Below are positions 9,156 through 18,230 of a stretch of 64,000 bases of DNA, in pieces. This DNA is from Iodidimonas nitroreducens (GTDB taxonomy: Bacteria > Pseudomonadota > Alphaproteobacteria > Sphingomonadales > Rhodothalassiaceae): assembly GCA_000710935.1 (NCBI GenBank), contig BAYV01000009.1, forward strand, positions 1 through 64,000, in the 5' to 3' direction. How positions within the stretch are numbered: position 1 is the stretch's first letter; every line of letters starts with the position of its first letter. The position numbers were made by a program, and so were the translations under genes. The notes below the pieces were generated by a model that saw only the letters and a list, made by a program, of their open reading frames with translations, searched no databases and was not told the DNA's origin.

Positions 9156-10319
9156 ATGAATGAGGTTCGCACCATCACGATTTTGGGGTCAACCGGCTCG
9201 ATCGGGTGCAATACATTGTCTTTGGTTGAAGACAATCCCCAGGCTTGGCGGGTACTGGCTCTGACGGCTCATAGCAATGTCGATTTATTGGCAGAACAGG
9301 CAAAGCGGGTAGGGGCCCAATTGGCCGTAATTGCCGATCCGGCGAAATTTGCAGCCCTCAAAGATGCCCTTGCCGGTTCTGATGTGCGGGCTGCGGCCGG
9401 CCCGGATGCCCTGCTCGAAGCCGCCGAACTCCCCGCCGACTGGGTGATGGCGGCGATTGTGGGGGCGGCTGGCCTGAAGCCGACGATGAAGGCCATCGAG
9501 CGCGGCGCGATCATTGGTTTGGCTAATAAGGAATGTCTGGTTTGTGCGGGCGATCTTGTCATGAAAGCCGTGCAAACCCATGGCGCCACCTTGCTCCCTG
9601 TGGATTCAGAGCATAATGCCATTTTTCAGGTGTTTGATTTCGCGCGACCCGAAGGTGTGTCGAAAATCATCCTCACCGCTTCGGGCGGGCCTTTCCGTAC
9701 CCATCCTCTTGCCAGCCTGCAAGATGTCACCCCGCAACAGGCGGTCAAGCATCCCAATTGGGCGATGGGCGCGAAAATTTCCGTGGATTCCGCCAGCATG
9801 ATGAACAAGGGTCTCGAGTTGATCGAGGCCTATCATCTTTTTCCTCTGGCCGAAGATCGGATCGAAATTCTGATCCACCCCCAATCGGTGATCCATTCCA
9901 TGGTGGCGTTTGTTGATGGCTCGGTTCTGGCGCAGCTCGGCAGCCCCGATATGCGCACGCCGATTGCCTATTCTTTGGCCTGGCCCGCCCGAATGAAAGC
10001 GCCGGTCAAGCCACTTGATCTTGCCGAAATCGCCCGGCTCGATTTTGAAGTTCCTGATCTGGTGCGGTTTCCGGCCCTGCGGATGGCCCGGGATGCCTTG
10101 CGCGCCGGGGGCAGCAGCCCAACCATTTTGAACGCAGCCAATGAAATTGCCGTGGCGGCTTTTCTGGAAAAGCGGATTGGCTTTCTGGATATCACTTCTA
10201 TTGTTGAAGAGTGCCTTTCAGCCATGCCATCGGTTGATCTTGGCTGCCTTGATGATGTTTATGAAATCGACAGCCGCGCCAGAGCGCAGGCCGCATCCTG
10301 CGTCAACGCACTGGTATAA
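9156..10319 (+). CDS. dxr: 1-deoxy-D-xylulose-5-phosphate reductoisomerase
   Basis: First committed enzyme of the MEP isoprenoid pathway, converting DXP to MEP with NADPH. Seen: NADPH-binding ILGSTGSIGCNTL at the N-terminus, LANKECLVCAGD, the metal and substrate site PVDSEHNAIFQ, and MNKGLELIEAYHLF with HPQSVIHSMV. Length 387 fits the family (about 390). Its neighbours use the product line: UppS makes the undecaprenyl carrier from MEP-derived isoprenoids. Confidence 0.97.
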   Translation: MNEVRTITILGSTGSIGCNTLSLVEDNPQAWRVLALTAHSNVDLLAEQAKRVGAQLAVIADPAKFAALKDALAGSDVRAAAGPDALLEAAELPADWVMAAIVGAAGLKPTMKAIERGAIIGLANKECLVCAGDLVMKAVQTHGATLLPVDSEHNAIFQVFDFARPEGVSKIILTASGGPFRTHPLASLQDVTPQQAVKHPNWAMGAKISVDSASMMNKGLELIEAYHLFPLAEDRIEILIHPQSVIHSMVAFVDGSVLAQLGSPDMRTPIAYSLAWPARMKAPVKPLDLAEIARLDFEVPDLVRFPALRMARDALRAGGSSPTILNAANEIAVAAFLEKRIGFLDITSIVEECLSAMPSVDLGCLDDVYEIDSRARAQAASCVNALV

Positions 10320-10330
10320 GGTCTTTTGCC

Positions 10331-11446
10331 ATGGAAACCGGCAATCCCGGATTGATCTTTACGATCATCAGTTTTCTGATTGCTCTCACCATCCTCGTTT
10401 TTGTGCATGAGTGGGGCCATTATATCGTGGCGCGCCTGTTCAAGGTGCGGGTGGATGTGTTTTCCATTGGCTTTGGTCGTGAAATTTATGGCCGGACCGA
10501 CAAGAACGGAACACGCTGGAAATTCAGCATTTTGCCCCTTGGGGGCTATGTCAAATTTTACGGCGATGCCAATCAGACAAGTCAGGGCACCCCCGATCTC
10601 GATAGCCAGATGAGCGATGAAGAGAAAGCCGTGTGCTTTCATTATAAGCCGGTGGGCCAGCGGGCAGCGATTGTAGCGGCCGGGCCTGTGATCAATTTTC
10701 TTTTCGCTATTTTGATCTATTTCGGTCTGTTCGTCAGCATCGGCCAACCGGTGCAGCCAGCCATCATTGCCGATGTTCAGCCCGATATGCCGGCGCAGGG
10801 GATTGGATTGCAGGCCGGTGATAAGATTCTGTCTGTGGCGGGCCATAAGATCGAGGACGCCCGCGCCCTGATCCGAACCGTCTCCCTTTATCCAGAGATG
10901 ACCGTGGATATCGTCTGGCTGCGCGATCAGGATCAATTCAGCCAAAAGGTGACATTGGCTGAAGATGTGCAAATTGACCGATTCGGAAACAAATATCGCC
11001 GTGGCCTTTTGGGCGTGGCGCTTGATGCCCCCCAAAGCCTGCAAAGATCAGGGGTTTTTGAAGCCATGGGTGAGGCGGTTTCAGAAACGGTGACGATGGT
11101 GCGGCTAATGCTTACCGCCACGGGGCAGGTCATCATGGGGGTGCGCTCTCTTGATGATCTGGGGGGGCCTGTGAAGATCGCGAAGGTAACAGGCGAGCAG
11201 GCATCACTGGGAATTCTGGCTTTTATTCAATTGGTTGCCTTGATTTCCATCAATCTTGGTCTGGTCAATCTTTTTCCGATTCCCATGCTCGATGGTGGCC
11301 ATTTGCTGTTTCACCTGTTTGAAGCGATCAAGGGTTCGCCGGTGAGCGCCCGCATTCAGGAGATGGGATATATGGCTGGCTTTGCCCTGATCATCAGCTT
11401 GATGCTGTTTCTTACTTTGAACGACTTGCAATCCTTGGTGCAGTGA
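10331..11446 (+). CDS. rseP: Site-2 intramembrane zinc protease RseP
   Basis: Inner-membrane metalloprotease (M50) that cleaves anti-sigma factors and leftover signal peptides within the membrane. The zinc motif HEWGH is at residues 26-30 in the first membrane helix, and the third ligand motif PMLDGGHL lies near the C-terminus. One PDZ-like domain is visible around residues 125-200, containing AGDKILSVAGHKIED. The order dxr-rseP-bamA is conserved in proteobacteria. The stop overlaps an in-frame GTG of the bamA frame. Confidence 0.96.
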   Translation: METGNPGLIFTIISFLIALTILVFVHEWGHYIVARLFKVRVDVFSIGFGREIYGRTDKNGTRWKFSILPLGGYVKFYGDANQTSQGTPDLDSQMSDEEKAVCFHYKPVGQRAAIVAAGPVINFLFAILIYFGLFVSIGQPVQPAIIADVQPDMPAQGIGLQAGDKILSVAGHKIEDARALIRTVSLYPEMTVDIVWLRDQDQFSQKVTLAEDVQIDRFGNKYRRGLLGVALDAPQSLQRSGVFEAMGEAVSETVTMVRLMLTATGQVIMGVRSLDDLGGPVKIAKVTGEQASLGILAFIQLVALISINLGLVNLFPIPMLDGGHLLFHLFEAIKGSPVSARIQEMGYMAGFALIISLMLFLTLNDLQSLVQ

Positions 11447-11496
11447 GACAGTCTGCCCACGCACTCGATGATGAATTTCAATTTCAGATAAGGTAT

Positions 11497-13899
11497 GTGA
11501 CATTGCGGACGTTCCTGCTTAATCGGGTGCCCTCCCTTGCTCCTGTTCTTTTTCGTGTCCTTTTGGCATCCGTTCTTCTGCTTTGGACTGCGCCTCAGCT
11601 AAAGGCTCAGGATCTGAGCACCACGCCATCCCCCTTTGCCGTTGGTGAAGGCCGGATCGAAGGCATCGCCGTTAGGGGGATCCAACGGATCGAATCCGCT
11701 ACGGTGGTTTCTTATCTTTCGGTCAGGATCGGGGATCCTTTCGATCCTCGTTTGCTTGACGATAGCCTGAAAAGCCTCTTTGCCACGGGCCTGTTTGCCG
11801 ATGTGTCTTTTGATCGGCGCGGCAATACCCTGATTATCGATGTCGCTGAAAATCCGATCATCAATCGCATCATTTTTGATGGCAATAAACGCCTTGATAA
11901 TGAAGAGCTGAGCGCCGAAGTTCAATTGCGCCCGCGGATCGTCTTTACCCGCGCCAAAGTGCAGGCCGATGTGCAGCGGATGCTCGATCTTTATCGGCGA
12001 TCGGGCCGCTTTGCTGCGGTGATCGAGCCTAAGGTGGTGCAGCTTCCGCAAAATCGTGTCGATTTGATTTTCGAGATTTCCGAAGGCCCGAAAAGCAAGA
12101 TCAGGCGGATCAATATCATTGGAAACTCTGCCTTTTCCGATAAGGATCTGCGGGCTGAAATGGCCACCACAGAAGCGCGTTGGTGGCGGCTTTTCGGCTC
12201 CAATGATACCTATGATCCTGATCGACAGGCATTTGACCGTGAACAATTGCGCAAATTCTATTTCAATAATGGCTATGCCGATTTTCGCGTTGTATCCGCC
12301 ACCGCTGAGTTGACACCTAATCGTGAGGATTTCATCGTTACCTTCGTGATCGAGGAGGGCGAGACCTATCGTTTTGGCACGGTCGAGATCGAAAGCGAAA
12401 TCCGCGACATTGATGAATCCCTGTTTCGCGCTTTTTTAGGGATGCGGGAAGGGCAGCTTTATAATCTCGACAGAATCACCAATACCGTTGAGCGGCTGAC
12501 CAATGCCGCCGGGGTGCTGGGCTATGCCTTTGTGACCGTGCGCCCCATACCGCGCAAAAATCGTGAAACCAATACGCTGGATATCACCTTCCGCATTCTG
12601 GATGCCCCACGGGTTTATGTGGAGCGGATCGAAGTGCATGGCAATGTGCGAACCCGCGATCAGGTGGTTCGGCGCGAATTCCGGCTGGTTGAGGGTGATG
12701 CCTTCAATCTGTCGAAGATGGAACGGTCGCGTCAGCGCATCAATTCGCTGGGCTTTTTCCGGGAAGCCGAAGTTGAACAGCTTCCAGGCAGCAGACCGGA
12801 TAGATTGGTGCTCGATGTCAGCCTCGAAGAAGATGCCACCGGTGAATTATCCCTGGGCGCGGCTTTTTCCAGCCTTGAAAATTTCATTTTCGAATTCAGT
12901 ATCCGGGAACGCAATCTTTTGGGCCGGGCGCAGGAATTGCGGCTGAATTTCTCACTCTCCAGCCTGCGCCAACAGATCGATATCGGCTTCACCGAGCCGC
13001 GCTTTTTGGGCCGGAATATTTCAGCCGGGATTGATCTTTTCCAAATCAATCTGGAACAAAGCCGGTTCAGCAGTTTCCAGACCACCACCACAGGCCTTTC
13101 CTTGCGCCTTGGTCTGCCGATTGCCGAACGCGCCGTGCTGGCCTTGCGCTATTCCATCCGTCGCGATCTCGTGGATATCGGCAATATCGATCCGAATCGC
13201 ACGTCCCGCTTTATTCGTGATCAGTTGGGGGATAATATCACGTCTTTGGTGGGCTATAGCCTGATCTATGATAGCCTCAATCATCCCTTGCGCCCAACAC
13301 GTGGGCAACGGGCGGTTTTCAGCCAGGATCTGGCCGGATTGGGGGGCGATATCTTCTATCTCCGCACCCGGCTCGATTATGATAAATTCGTGCCGTTGAT
13401 CTGGGGCTTTTATGGCCGCTTGGGCGCCGAAGGTGGCTATATTCGTGGCTTGGGTCAGGATATCCGGATCAATGATCGCTTCTTCCTTGGTGGGCCAAGG
13501 GTGCGCGGCTTTGATACGGCGGGTCTGGGACCGGCGGCTGTTCTGCTCGATAATGAAGGCAATCCGATTACCGGTTTCCGGCCTGATTTCATCGGGGGTG
13601 AGGCTTTCTATCAAGGGACTGCGGAATTGTTCCTGCCCTTGGGCGAAGCCGCGCGTGAATTAGGGGTGCAAGCCAGCCTTTATCTGGATGCTGCTTCCTT
13701 GTTCGAGATTAGCGGCAATACTGAGTTCGAGGGGGAAGCTGTGTTTGGCGATACAGCCAAACCCCGTATTTCTGTTGGTCTGGGCGTAGCTTGGGAATCA
13801 CCCTTTGGACCATTCCGGATCGATTTCGCCAAAATCTTGCAGAGCGAAGAATTTGACGATACCAAAACGTTCCAGTTCAATGTTGGAACCAGTTTCTGA
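11497..13899 (+). CDS. bamA: Outer membrane protein assembly factor BamA
   Basis: Omp85 protein that inserts beta-barrels into the outer membrane. Order: signal peptide (hydrophobic LLASVLLLWTAP, cleavage near LKAQ-D), five POTRA repeats between about residues 45 and 410, then a C-terminal surface-antigen barrel with the loop-6 motif VRGF and a terminal aromatic residue (NVGTSF). Start is uncertain: GTG 11497 puts the signal peptide close to the N-terminus; GTG 11443 overlapping the rseP stop and TTG 11503 (with TAAGG nine bases upstream) are alternatives. BamA shows that the cell has an outer membrane. Confidence 0.95.
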   Translation: MTLRTFLLNRVPSLAPVLFRVLLASVLLLWTAPQLKAQDLSTTPSPFAVGEGRIEGIAVRGIQRIESATVVSYLSVRIGDPFDPRLLDDSLKSLFATGLFADVSFDRRGNTLIIDVAENPIINRIIFDGNKRLDNEELSAEVQLRPRIVFTRAKVQADVQRMLDLYRRSGRFAAVIEPKVVQLPQNRVDLIFEISEGPKSKIRRINIIGNSAFSDKDLRAEMATTEARWWRLFGSNDTYDPDRQAFDREQLRKFYFNNGYADFRVVSATAELTPNREDFIVTFVIEEGETYRFGTVEIESEIRDIDESLFRAFLGMREGQLYNLDRITNTVERLTNAAGVLGYAFVTVRPIPRKNRETNTLDITFRILDAPRVYVERIEVHGNVRTRDQVVRREFRLVEGDAFNLSKMERSRQRINSLGFFREAEVEQLPGSRPDRLVLDVSLEEDATGELSLGAAFSSLENFIFEFSIRERNLLGRAQELRLNFSLSSLRQQIDIGFTEPRFLGRNISAGIDLFQINLEQSRFSSFQTTTTGLSLRLGLPIAERAVLALRYSIRRDLVDIGNIDPNRTSRFIRDQLGDNITSLVGYSLIYDSLNHPLRPTRGQRAVFSQDLAGLGGDIFYLRTRLDYDKFVPLIWGFYGRLGAEGGYIRGLGQDIRINDRFFLGGPRVRGFDTAGLGPAAVLLDNEGNPITGFRPDFIGGEAFYQGTAELFLPLGEAARELGVQASLYLDAASLFEISGNTEFEGEAVFGDTAKPRISVGLGVAWESPFGPFRIDFAKILQSEEFDDTKTFQFNVGTSF

Positions 13900-13934
13900 A
13901 AATATACGACCTGAAATAGAAGGAAGGACGTCTC

Positions 13935-14483
13935 GTGCTGAAAAAAATTCTAATGACAATGGGGCTGATCATGCTGGCGGGCGCGGCCCATGCGCAATCA
14001 ACCCCCAATTCCAAAATCATCGTCGTTGATTTTGATCGGGTTTCCCGCGAATCTTTGGTGGGCAAGGATATTGCGGCCCAAACCCAATCCTTTCGTCTTG
14101 ATCTGGAAGGGCAGGCCCGCGCCGTGCAGCAGCAGCTGACGGCCGAAGAAGAAGAACTGACAAAACAACGCAGCATCATCAGCCAGGATGCATTCAACGA
14201 AAAAGTGCGTACTTTCCAGCAAAAAGCGCAAAAAATGCAGGCTGATCTTCAAGGCCTTGATCGCCAGAGCGGACAGGCCATGCAGCAGGCCAATCTGGAA
14301 GTTCAGCGCGCCTTGCGGCCGATCGTGCGCGAAACAATGGAAGCGAAGGGAGCCAATATCGTTCTGGATAAAGCTCTCGTCTCGCATCATGTGGCAGGGT
14401 TGGATGTCACCACTGAAGTGATTGAAAAGCTTAATGAAGTTCTGCCAAGCTATGATGTGTCCCTGCCTAAAGTGAAAGAATGA
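13935..14483 (+). CDS. skp: OmpH/Skp family periplasmic chaperone
   Basis: Periplasmic holdase that carries unfolded outer-membrane proteins to BamA. A clear signal peptide (MLKKILMTMGLIMLAGAAHAQ) is followed by IIVVDFDRVSRES and a long charged, Gln-rich coiled coil (residues about 45-135), the tentacles of Skp. 182 residues is close to family length. GTG start at 13935 with GAAGGAAGGA upstream. Next to bamA as usual, but the next gene is fabZ, not lpxD. Confidence 0.92.
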   Translation: MLKKILMTMGLIMLAGAAHAQSTPNSKIIVVDFDRVSRESLVGKDIAAQTQSFRLDLEGQARAVQQQLTAEEEELTKQRSIISQDAFNEKVRTFQQKAQKMQADLQGLDRQSGQAMQQANLEVQRALRPIVRETMEAKGANIVLDKALVSHHVAGLDVTTEVIEKLNEVLPSYDVSLPKVKE

Positions 14484-14538
14484 TCCGAGCTTCAGGCCAG
14501 CAGACTTATCCCGTCATGAACGAGAGAGCAAAAATCGA

Positions 14539-14997
14539 ATGAGTGAACTGGATGTCCTTGATATTGGCGATATCGTTCGCAAGATCCCCCATCGCTTTCC
14601 CTTCCTTCTGGTGGATCGTGTGAAGGATATCGTTCCCGGTGAAAAGGCGACCGGGATCAAGAATGTGACGATCAATGAACCCTTCTTTCCCGGGCATTTT
14701 CCTGAACGGCCGGTGATGCCCGGCGTTCTGATCATCGAGGCCATGGCACAAACCTGCGGGATTTTGGTTGTTCATAGCCTGGGAGAAGAGGCTGAAGGGC
14801 GGCTTGTTTATTTCATGAGCATTGATAATGCCCGTTTTCGTAAGCCTGTAACCCCCGGCGATGTTTTGCATCTCGAGGTCGTAAAGGAGCGATCACGCGG
14901 CAATGTCTGGCGCTTTGCCTGCCTTGGCAAGGTTGAAGGGGCTGTTGTTGCTCAGGCAACTGTGGCTGCCATGCTGTTGGAAAAAGATGCAGGCTAA
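14539..14997 (+). CDS. fabZ: 3-hydroxyacyl-ACP dehydratase FabZ
   Basis: Hot-dog-fold dehydratase of the fatty acid synthase II cycle. The catalytic His is in GHFPERPVMPGVL and the catalytic Glu in IIEAMAQ; the N-terminal IPHRFPFLLVDRV is family-typical, as is the length of 152. In most proteobacteria fabZ lies inside the lipid A operon between lpxD and lpxA, competing with LpxA for hydroxyacyl-ACP. Here neither neighbour is present: 55 bases separate it from skp, and an intrinsic terminator follows. Confidence 0.96.
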   Translation: MSELDVLDIGDIVRKIPHRFPFLLVDRVKDIVPGEKATGIKNVTINEPFFPGHFPERPVMPGVLIIEAMAQTCGILVVHSLGEEAEGRLVYFMSIDNARFRKPVTPGDVLHLEVVKERSRGNVWRFACLGKVEGAVVAQATVAAMLLEKDAG

Positions 14998-15042
14998 GCT
15001 GCGCTTCAGCTTTTTATCGCCTTCAAAAGCCATCATTAAAAC

Positions 15043-15075
15043 CCGTCATGAAGCCAAGCTTCATGGCGGTTTTTT
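15043..15075 (+). terminator. Intrinsic terminator after fabZ
   Basis: CCGTCATGAAGC (15043-15054) pairs with GCTTCATGGCGG (15058-15069), 12 pairs with one G-U, loop CAA, then six T. It ends the plus-strand transcript that includes bamA-skp-fabZ. Confidence 0.88.
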
Positions 15076-15126
15076 ATGCGCATGGATCCGCTCCATTAAG
15101 AAGGTGCAACGAACAAGCGACCAAGA

Positions 15127-15164
15127 AAAAGCCGCCAGCAGCGGGTTGGCTGCCAGCGGCTTTT
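15127..15164 (-). terminator. Intrinsic terminator of gltA (minus strand)
   Basis: Inverted repeat AAAAGCCGC...GCGGCTTTT with further CAGCAG/CTG pairing and a short loop; read on the minus strand it ends in a T-rich run 31 bases beyond the gltA stop. It may act in both directions. Confidence 0.8.
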
Positions 15165-15195
15165 CAGATTGAGCACCGCGTGAGGCTCAAGAATT

Positions 15196-16506
15196 TCAGC
15201 GTTTTTCGATCGGCACGAAATCACGCTTGGGCGAACCGGTATAAAGCTGGCGTGGACGACCGATGCGCTGCACCGGATCAGCGATCATTTCATTCCACTG
15301 CGCCACCCAGCCCACGGTACGGGCGATGGCGAACAAAACAGTGAACATGGATGTGGGAAAGCCCATCGCCGAGAGAATGATGCCGGAATAAAAATCGACA
15401 TTGGGATAAAGCTTTTTCTCAACGAAATAGGGATCTTCCAAAGCGATTTTTTCAAGCTCGCGCGCCACATCGAACAAGGGATTCTTGATGTTCAATTCAT
15501 CCAGAACCTGATGCGCTGTTTTGCGCAATACCGTGGCCCGTGGATCGTAATTTTTATAAACCCGATGGCCAAAGCCCATCAGGCGGAAGGGATCATCCTT
15601 ATCTTTAGCGCGGGCAATATATTCGGGAATACGATCAGGCGTGCCGATTTCTTCGAGCATCCGCAGGGCCGCTTCATTCGCACCGCCATGCGCCGGACCC
15701 CATAAACAGGCACAGCCAGCAGAAATACAGGCAAAGGGATTGGCACCCGAAGAGCCCGCCAAACGCACGGTGGAGGTGGATGCATTCTGCTCATGATCGG
15801 CATGCAGCGTGAAGATCATATCCATCGCATCTTCAAGAATGGGATTGACCTTATATTCCTCGCAAGGGACTGAAAACATCATATGCAGGAAATTGCCGGC
15901 ATAGGATAGATCATTGCGCGGATACATGAAGGGCTGGCCCACCGAATATTTATAGGCCATGGCTGCGATGGTCGGCATTTTGGCGATCATGCGATAGCTG
16001 GCAATGATCCGCTGACGTTCATCACTGATATCGGTGCTATCATGATAAAATGCGGCCAATGCGCCCACAACCCCCACCATCACCGCCATGGGATGCGCAT
16101 CGCGGCGGAAGCCGGTGAAAAAATGATTGAGCTGTTCGTGCAGCATAGTGTGATAGGTGATGTCGTGGATGAATTTCTCTTTTTCTGTCTTGGTTGGCAA
16201 TTCGCCATAGACCAGAAGAAAGGCAACCTCCATGAAATCGCTTTTTTCAGCAAGCTGTTCAATGGGATAACCCCGGTACATCAACTCGCCCTTATCACCA
16301 TCGATATAGGTGATCTTTGATTCGCAACTGGCTGTCGAGGTAAAGCCGGGATCATAGGTGAATTTACCGGTTTTCGCATAAAGCTTGCGAATATCCACGA
16401 CATCGGGGCCAACTGTGCCTGATTTCAGCGGCATATCGAAATCAATCCCGTCACCTTTCAGTGTCAGAACCTTTTCATTCTCACCGCGAGCGGATTTGGT
16501 ACTCAT
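15196..16506 (-). CDS. gltA: Citrate synthase (type II)
   Basis: Condenses oxaloacetate and acetyl-CoA in the first TCA-cycle step. Seen: N-terminal beta domain, [10 protein letters not shown], the active-site stretch with [15 protein letters not shown], the second catalytic His in [15 protein letters not shown], and the C-terminal arginine in RPRQLYTGS. 436 residues fits NADH-sensitive hexameric type II enzymes. ATG at 16506 has AAGGAGAGATACCCT upstream. gltX lies upstream on the same strand, 81 bases away. In many alphaproteobacteria lpxB is the convergent neighbour; here it is fabZ. Confidence 0.96.
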   Translation of the reverse strand: MSTKSARGENEKVLTLKGDGIDFDMPLKSGTVGPDVVDIRKLYAKTGKFTYDPGFTSTASCESKITYIDGDKGELMYRGYPIEQLAEKSDFMEVAFLLVYGELPTKTEKEKFIHDITYHTMLHEQLNHFFTGFRRDAHPMAVMVGVVGALAAFYHDSTDISDERQRIIASYRMIAKMPTIAAMAYKYSVGQPFMYPRNDLSYAGNFLHMMFSVPCEEYKVNPILEDAMDMIFTLHADHEQNASTSTVRLAGSSGANPFACISAGCACLWGPAHGGANEAALRMLEEIGTPDRIPEYIARAKDKDDPFRLMGFGHRVYKNYDPRATVLRKTAHQVLDELNIKNPLFDVARELEKIALEDPYFVEKKLYPNVDFYSGIILSAMGFPTSMFTVLFAIARTVGWVAQWNEMIADPVQRIGRPRQLYTGSPKRDFVPIEKR

Positions 16507-16587
16507 AGGGTATCTCTCCTTGCCCTTTTGTTATCATTCCGGGTCGAGTGGCTGACATGAAAACACATTAGGACACTCTGTTCTGTT

Positions 16588-18018
16588 TCAGGCTTTCGTC
16601 TGATCACGCAATCTTCCCAGACTTTCATCGCGCCCAAGCACCTCAAGGACATCATAGATGCCAGGCGAAACATTGCTGCCCGTAAGCGCCGCACGCAACG
16701 GCTGCGCGACCTTACCGAATTTTAATTCATGAGCCTCAGCAAAGGCCTGCAATGCCTGTTCAATCGATGATGCAGACCAATCCTTTATAGGTTCCAGTGC
16801 GTTGATTGAAGAGGCAAGAATGGATCGCGCCTCATCATTTAGAATTTTTTCCGCCGGCTCGTTCATAAGCAGCGGACGTTCCTTAAATAGGAACAATGCA
16901 CTTTCAGACAATTCCAAAAGTGTTTTGGCCCGTTCCTGCAAGCCCGGCATGGCCTTTGAAAGCAGGGTCAGATCATCTGCCAAAAGCCCGCGGTTCAGGT
17001 CTTTTTCGAGAAAAGGGCGGACCTGTTCACAAAGCCGTGCCGGTGATGATTGCCGAATATAATGGCCATTAAAACTGGCGAGTTTCTTGAAATCAAAGCA
17101 AGCCGCGCCCTTGCCAATGCCTTCCAGCGAAAACAGCTCGATAGCATCTTCAGTGGAAATCAATTCGGTATCGCCATGCCCCCATCCAAGCCGCAACAGA
17201 TAATTGCGCAGAGCCTGAGGCAAATAACCCATCTCCTGATAGGCATCGATGCCCAAAGCCCCATGGCGCTTGGACAGTTTTTTGCCATCAGGCCCATGGA
17301 TCAGCGGAATATGGGCATAGACGGGAGCCGTCCAATCCATCGCATGAATGATCTGGATCTGCCGAAACGCATTGGTCAGATGATCGTCGCCGCGAATGAT
17401 ATGGGTGACCCCCATATCATGATCATCAACCACCACCGAAAGCATATAGGTGGGTGATCCATCGGAACGCAGCAAAACCATATCATCAAGTTCCTGATTG
17501 GGAACCCGCACAAGGCCCTGCACATGATCTTCGATCACCGTCTCACCGCTAAGGGGGGCCTTGAAGCGAATGACAAAGGGGCGACCTTCGGGGTGATCCA
17601 CAGCCGTGCTATCGCGCCAGGGGCTGGCAAAGCGCAAGGGGCGGCCTTCGGCACGGGCCTGCTCTCTGGCGGCCTGCAGCTCTTCCTGGGTGGCAAAGCA
17701 GCGATAGGCATGGCCCTTTTCGAGCAATGCCTGAGCGATTTCACGATGGCGATCGGCACAGGATGCCTGCGATATGGCTTCGCCATCCCAATCAAGCTCA
17801 AGCCATTTAAGACCATCGAGAATGGCCGCGACGGCCTGATCCGTGGAGCGGCTGCGATCTGTATCTTCGATCCGCAAAAGAAACTGTCCGCCATGATGGC
17901 GGGCAAAAAGCCAATTGAACAAGGCAGTGCGGGCGCCCCCGATATGCAAAAAGCCGGTGGGCGAGGGGGCAAAGCGCGTGACCACATTCGTTTTATTCAC
18001 ATGAGGGCCGGAACCCAT
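16588..18018 (-). CDS. gltX: Glutamyl-tRNA synthetase
   Basis: Class I synthetase charging tRNA-Glu (possibly tRNA-Gln as well, if the cell uses the GatCAB route). HIGH-type motif in [25 protein letters not shown]-type motif KKLSKRHG, and the alpha-helical C-terminal anticodon-binding domain are all present. The ATG at 18018 gives 476 residues, starting [22 protein letters not shown]; an upstream in-frame ATG at 18072 would add 18 residues. Divergent from comEC; the 212-base gap between them shows no gene. Confidence 0.95.
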   Translation of the reverse strand: MGSGPHVNKTNVVTRFAPSPTGFLHIGGARTALFNWLFARHHGGQFLLRIEDTDRSRSTDQAVAAILDGLKWLELDWDGEAISQASCADRHREIAQALLEKGHAYRCFATQEELQAAREQARAEGRPLRFASPWRDSTAVDHPEGRPFVIRFKAPLSGETVIEDHVQGLVRVPNQELDDMVLLRSDGSPTYMLSVVVDDHDMGVTHIIRGDDHLTNAFRQIQIIHAMDWTAPVYAHIPLIHGPDGKKLSKRHGALGIDAYQEMGYLPQALRNYLLRLGWGHGDTELISTEDAIELFSLEGIGKGAACFDFKKLASFNGHYIRQSSPARLCEQVRPFLEKDLNRGLLADDLTLLSKAMPGLQERAKTLLELSESALFLFKERPLLMNEPAEKILNDEARSILASSINALEPIKDWSASSIEQALQAFAEAHELKFGKVAQPLRAALTGSNVSPGIYDVLEVLGRDESLGRLRDQTKA

Positions 18019-18230
18019 GATACTCACTACCTTATTCTTGGCCAGATCAAAGACGCTCTCTTTTGAACGCATCTTAGCGTTTCCAATCTGGACTATCAGA
18101 CTTATCGGATGCAGGTTTAGCAGATCAGCCGGAAAAAGCGCTGCAAAACGTGAACCGCGATGCCTTCTAGCACAATGATTGTTCAGTCACAAAGAGGCCA
18201 ATTCTGAACCCCGAAAAGAGTGTTGCAGCC

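Noticed and set aside
13021-13614. Open frame of about 197 codons antisense to bamA
   Set aside because: Overlaps the conserved BamA barrel; no recognisable protein features.
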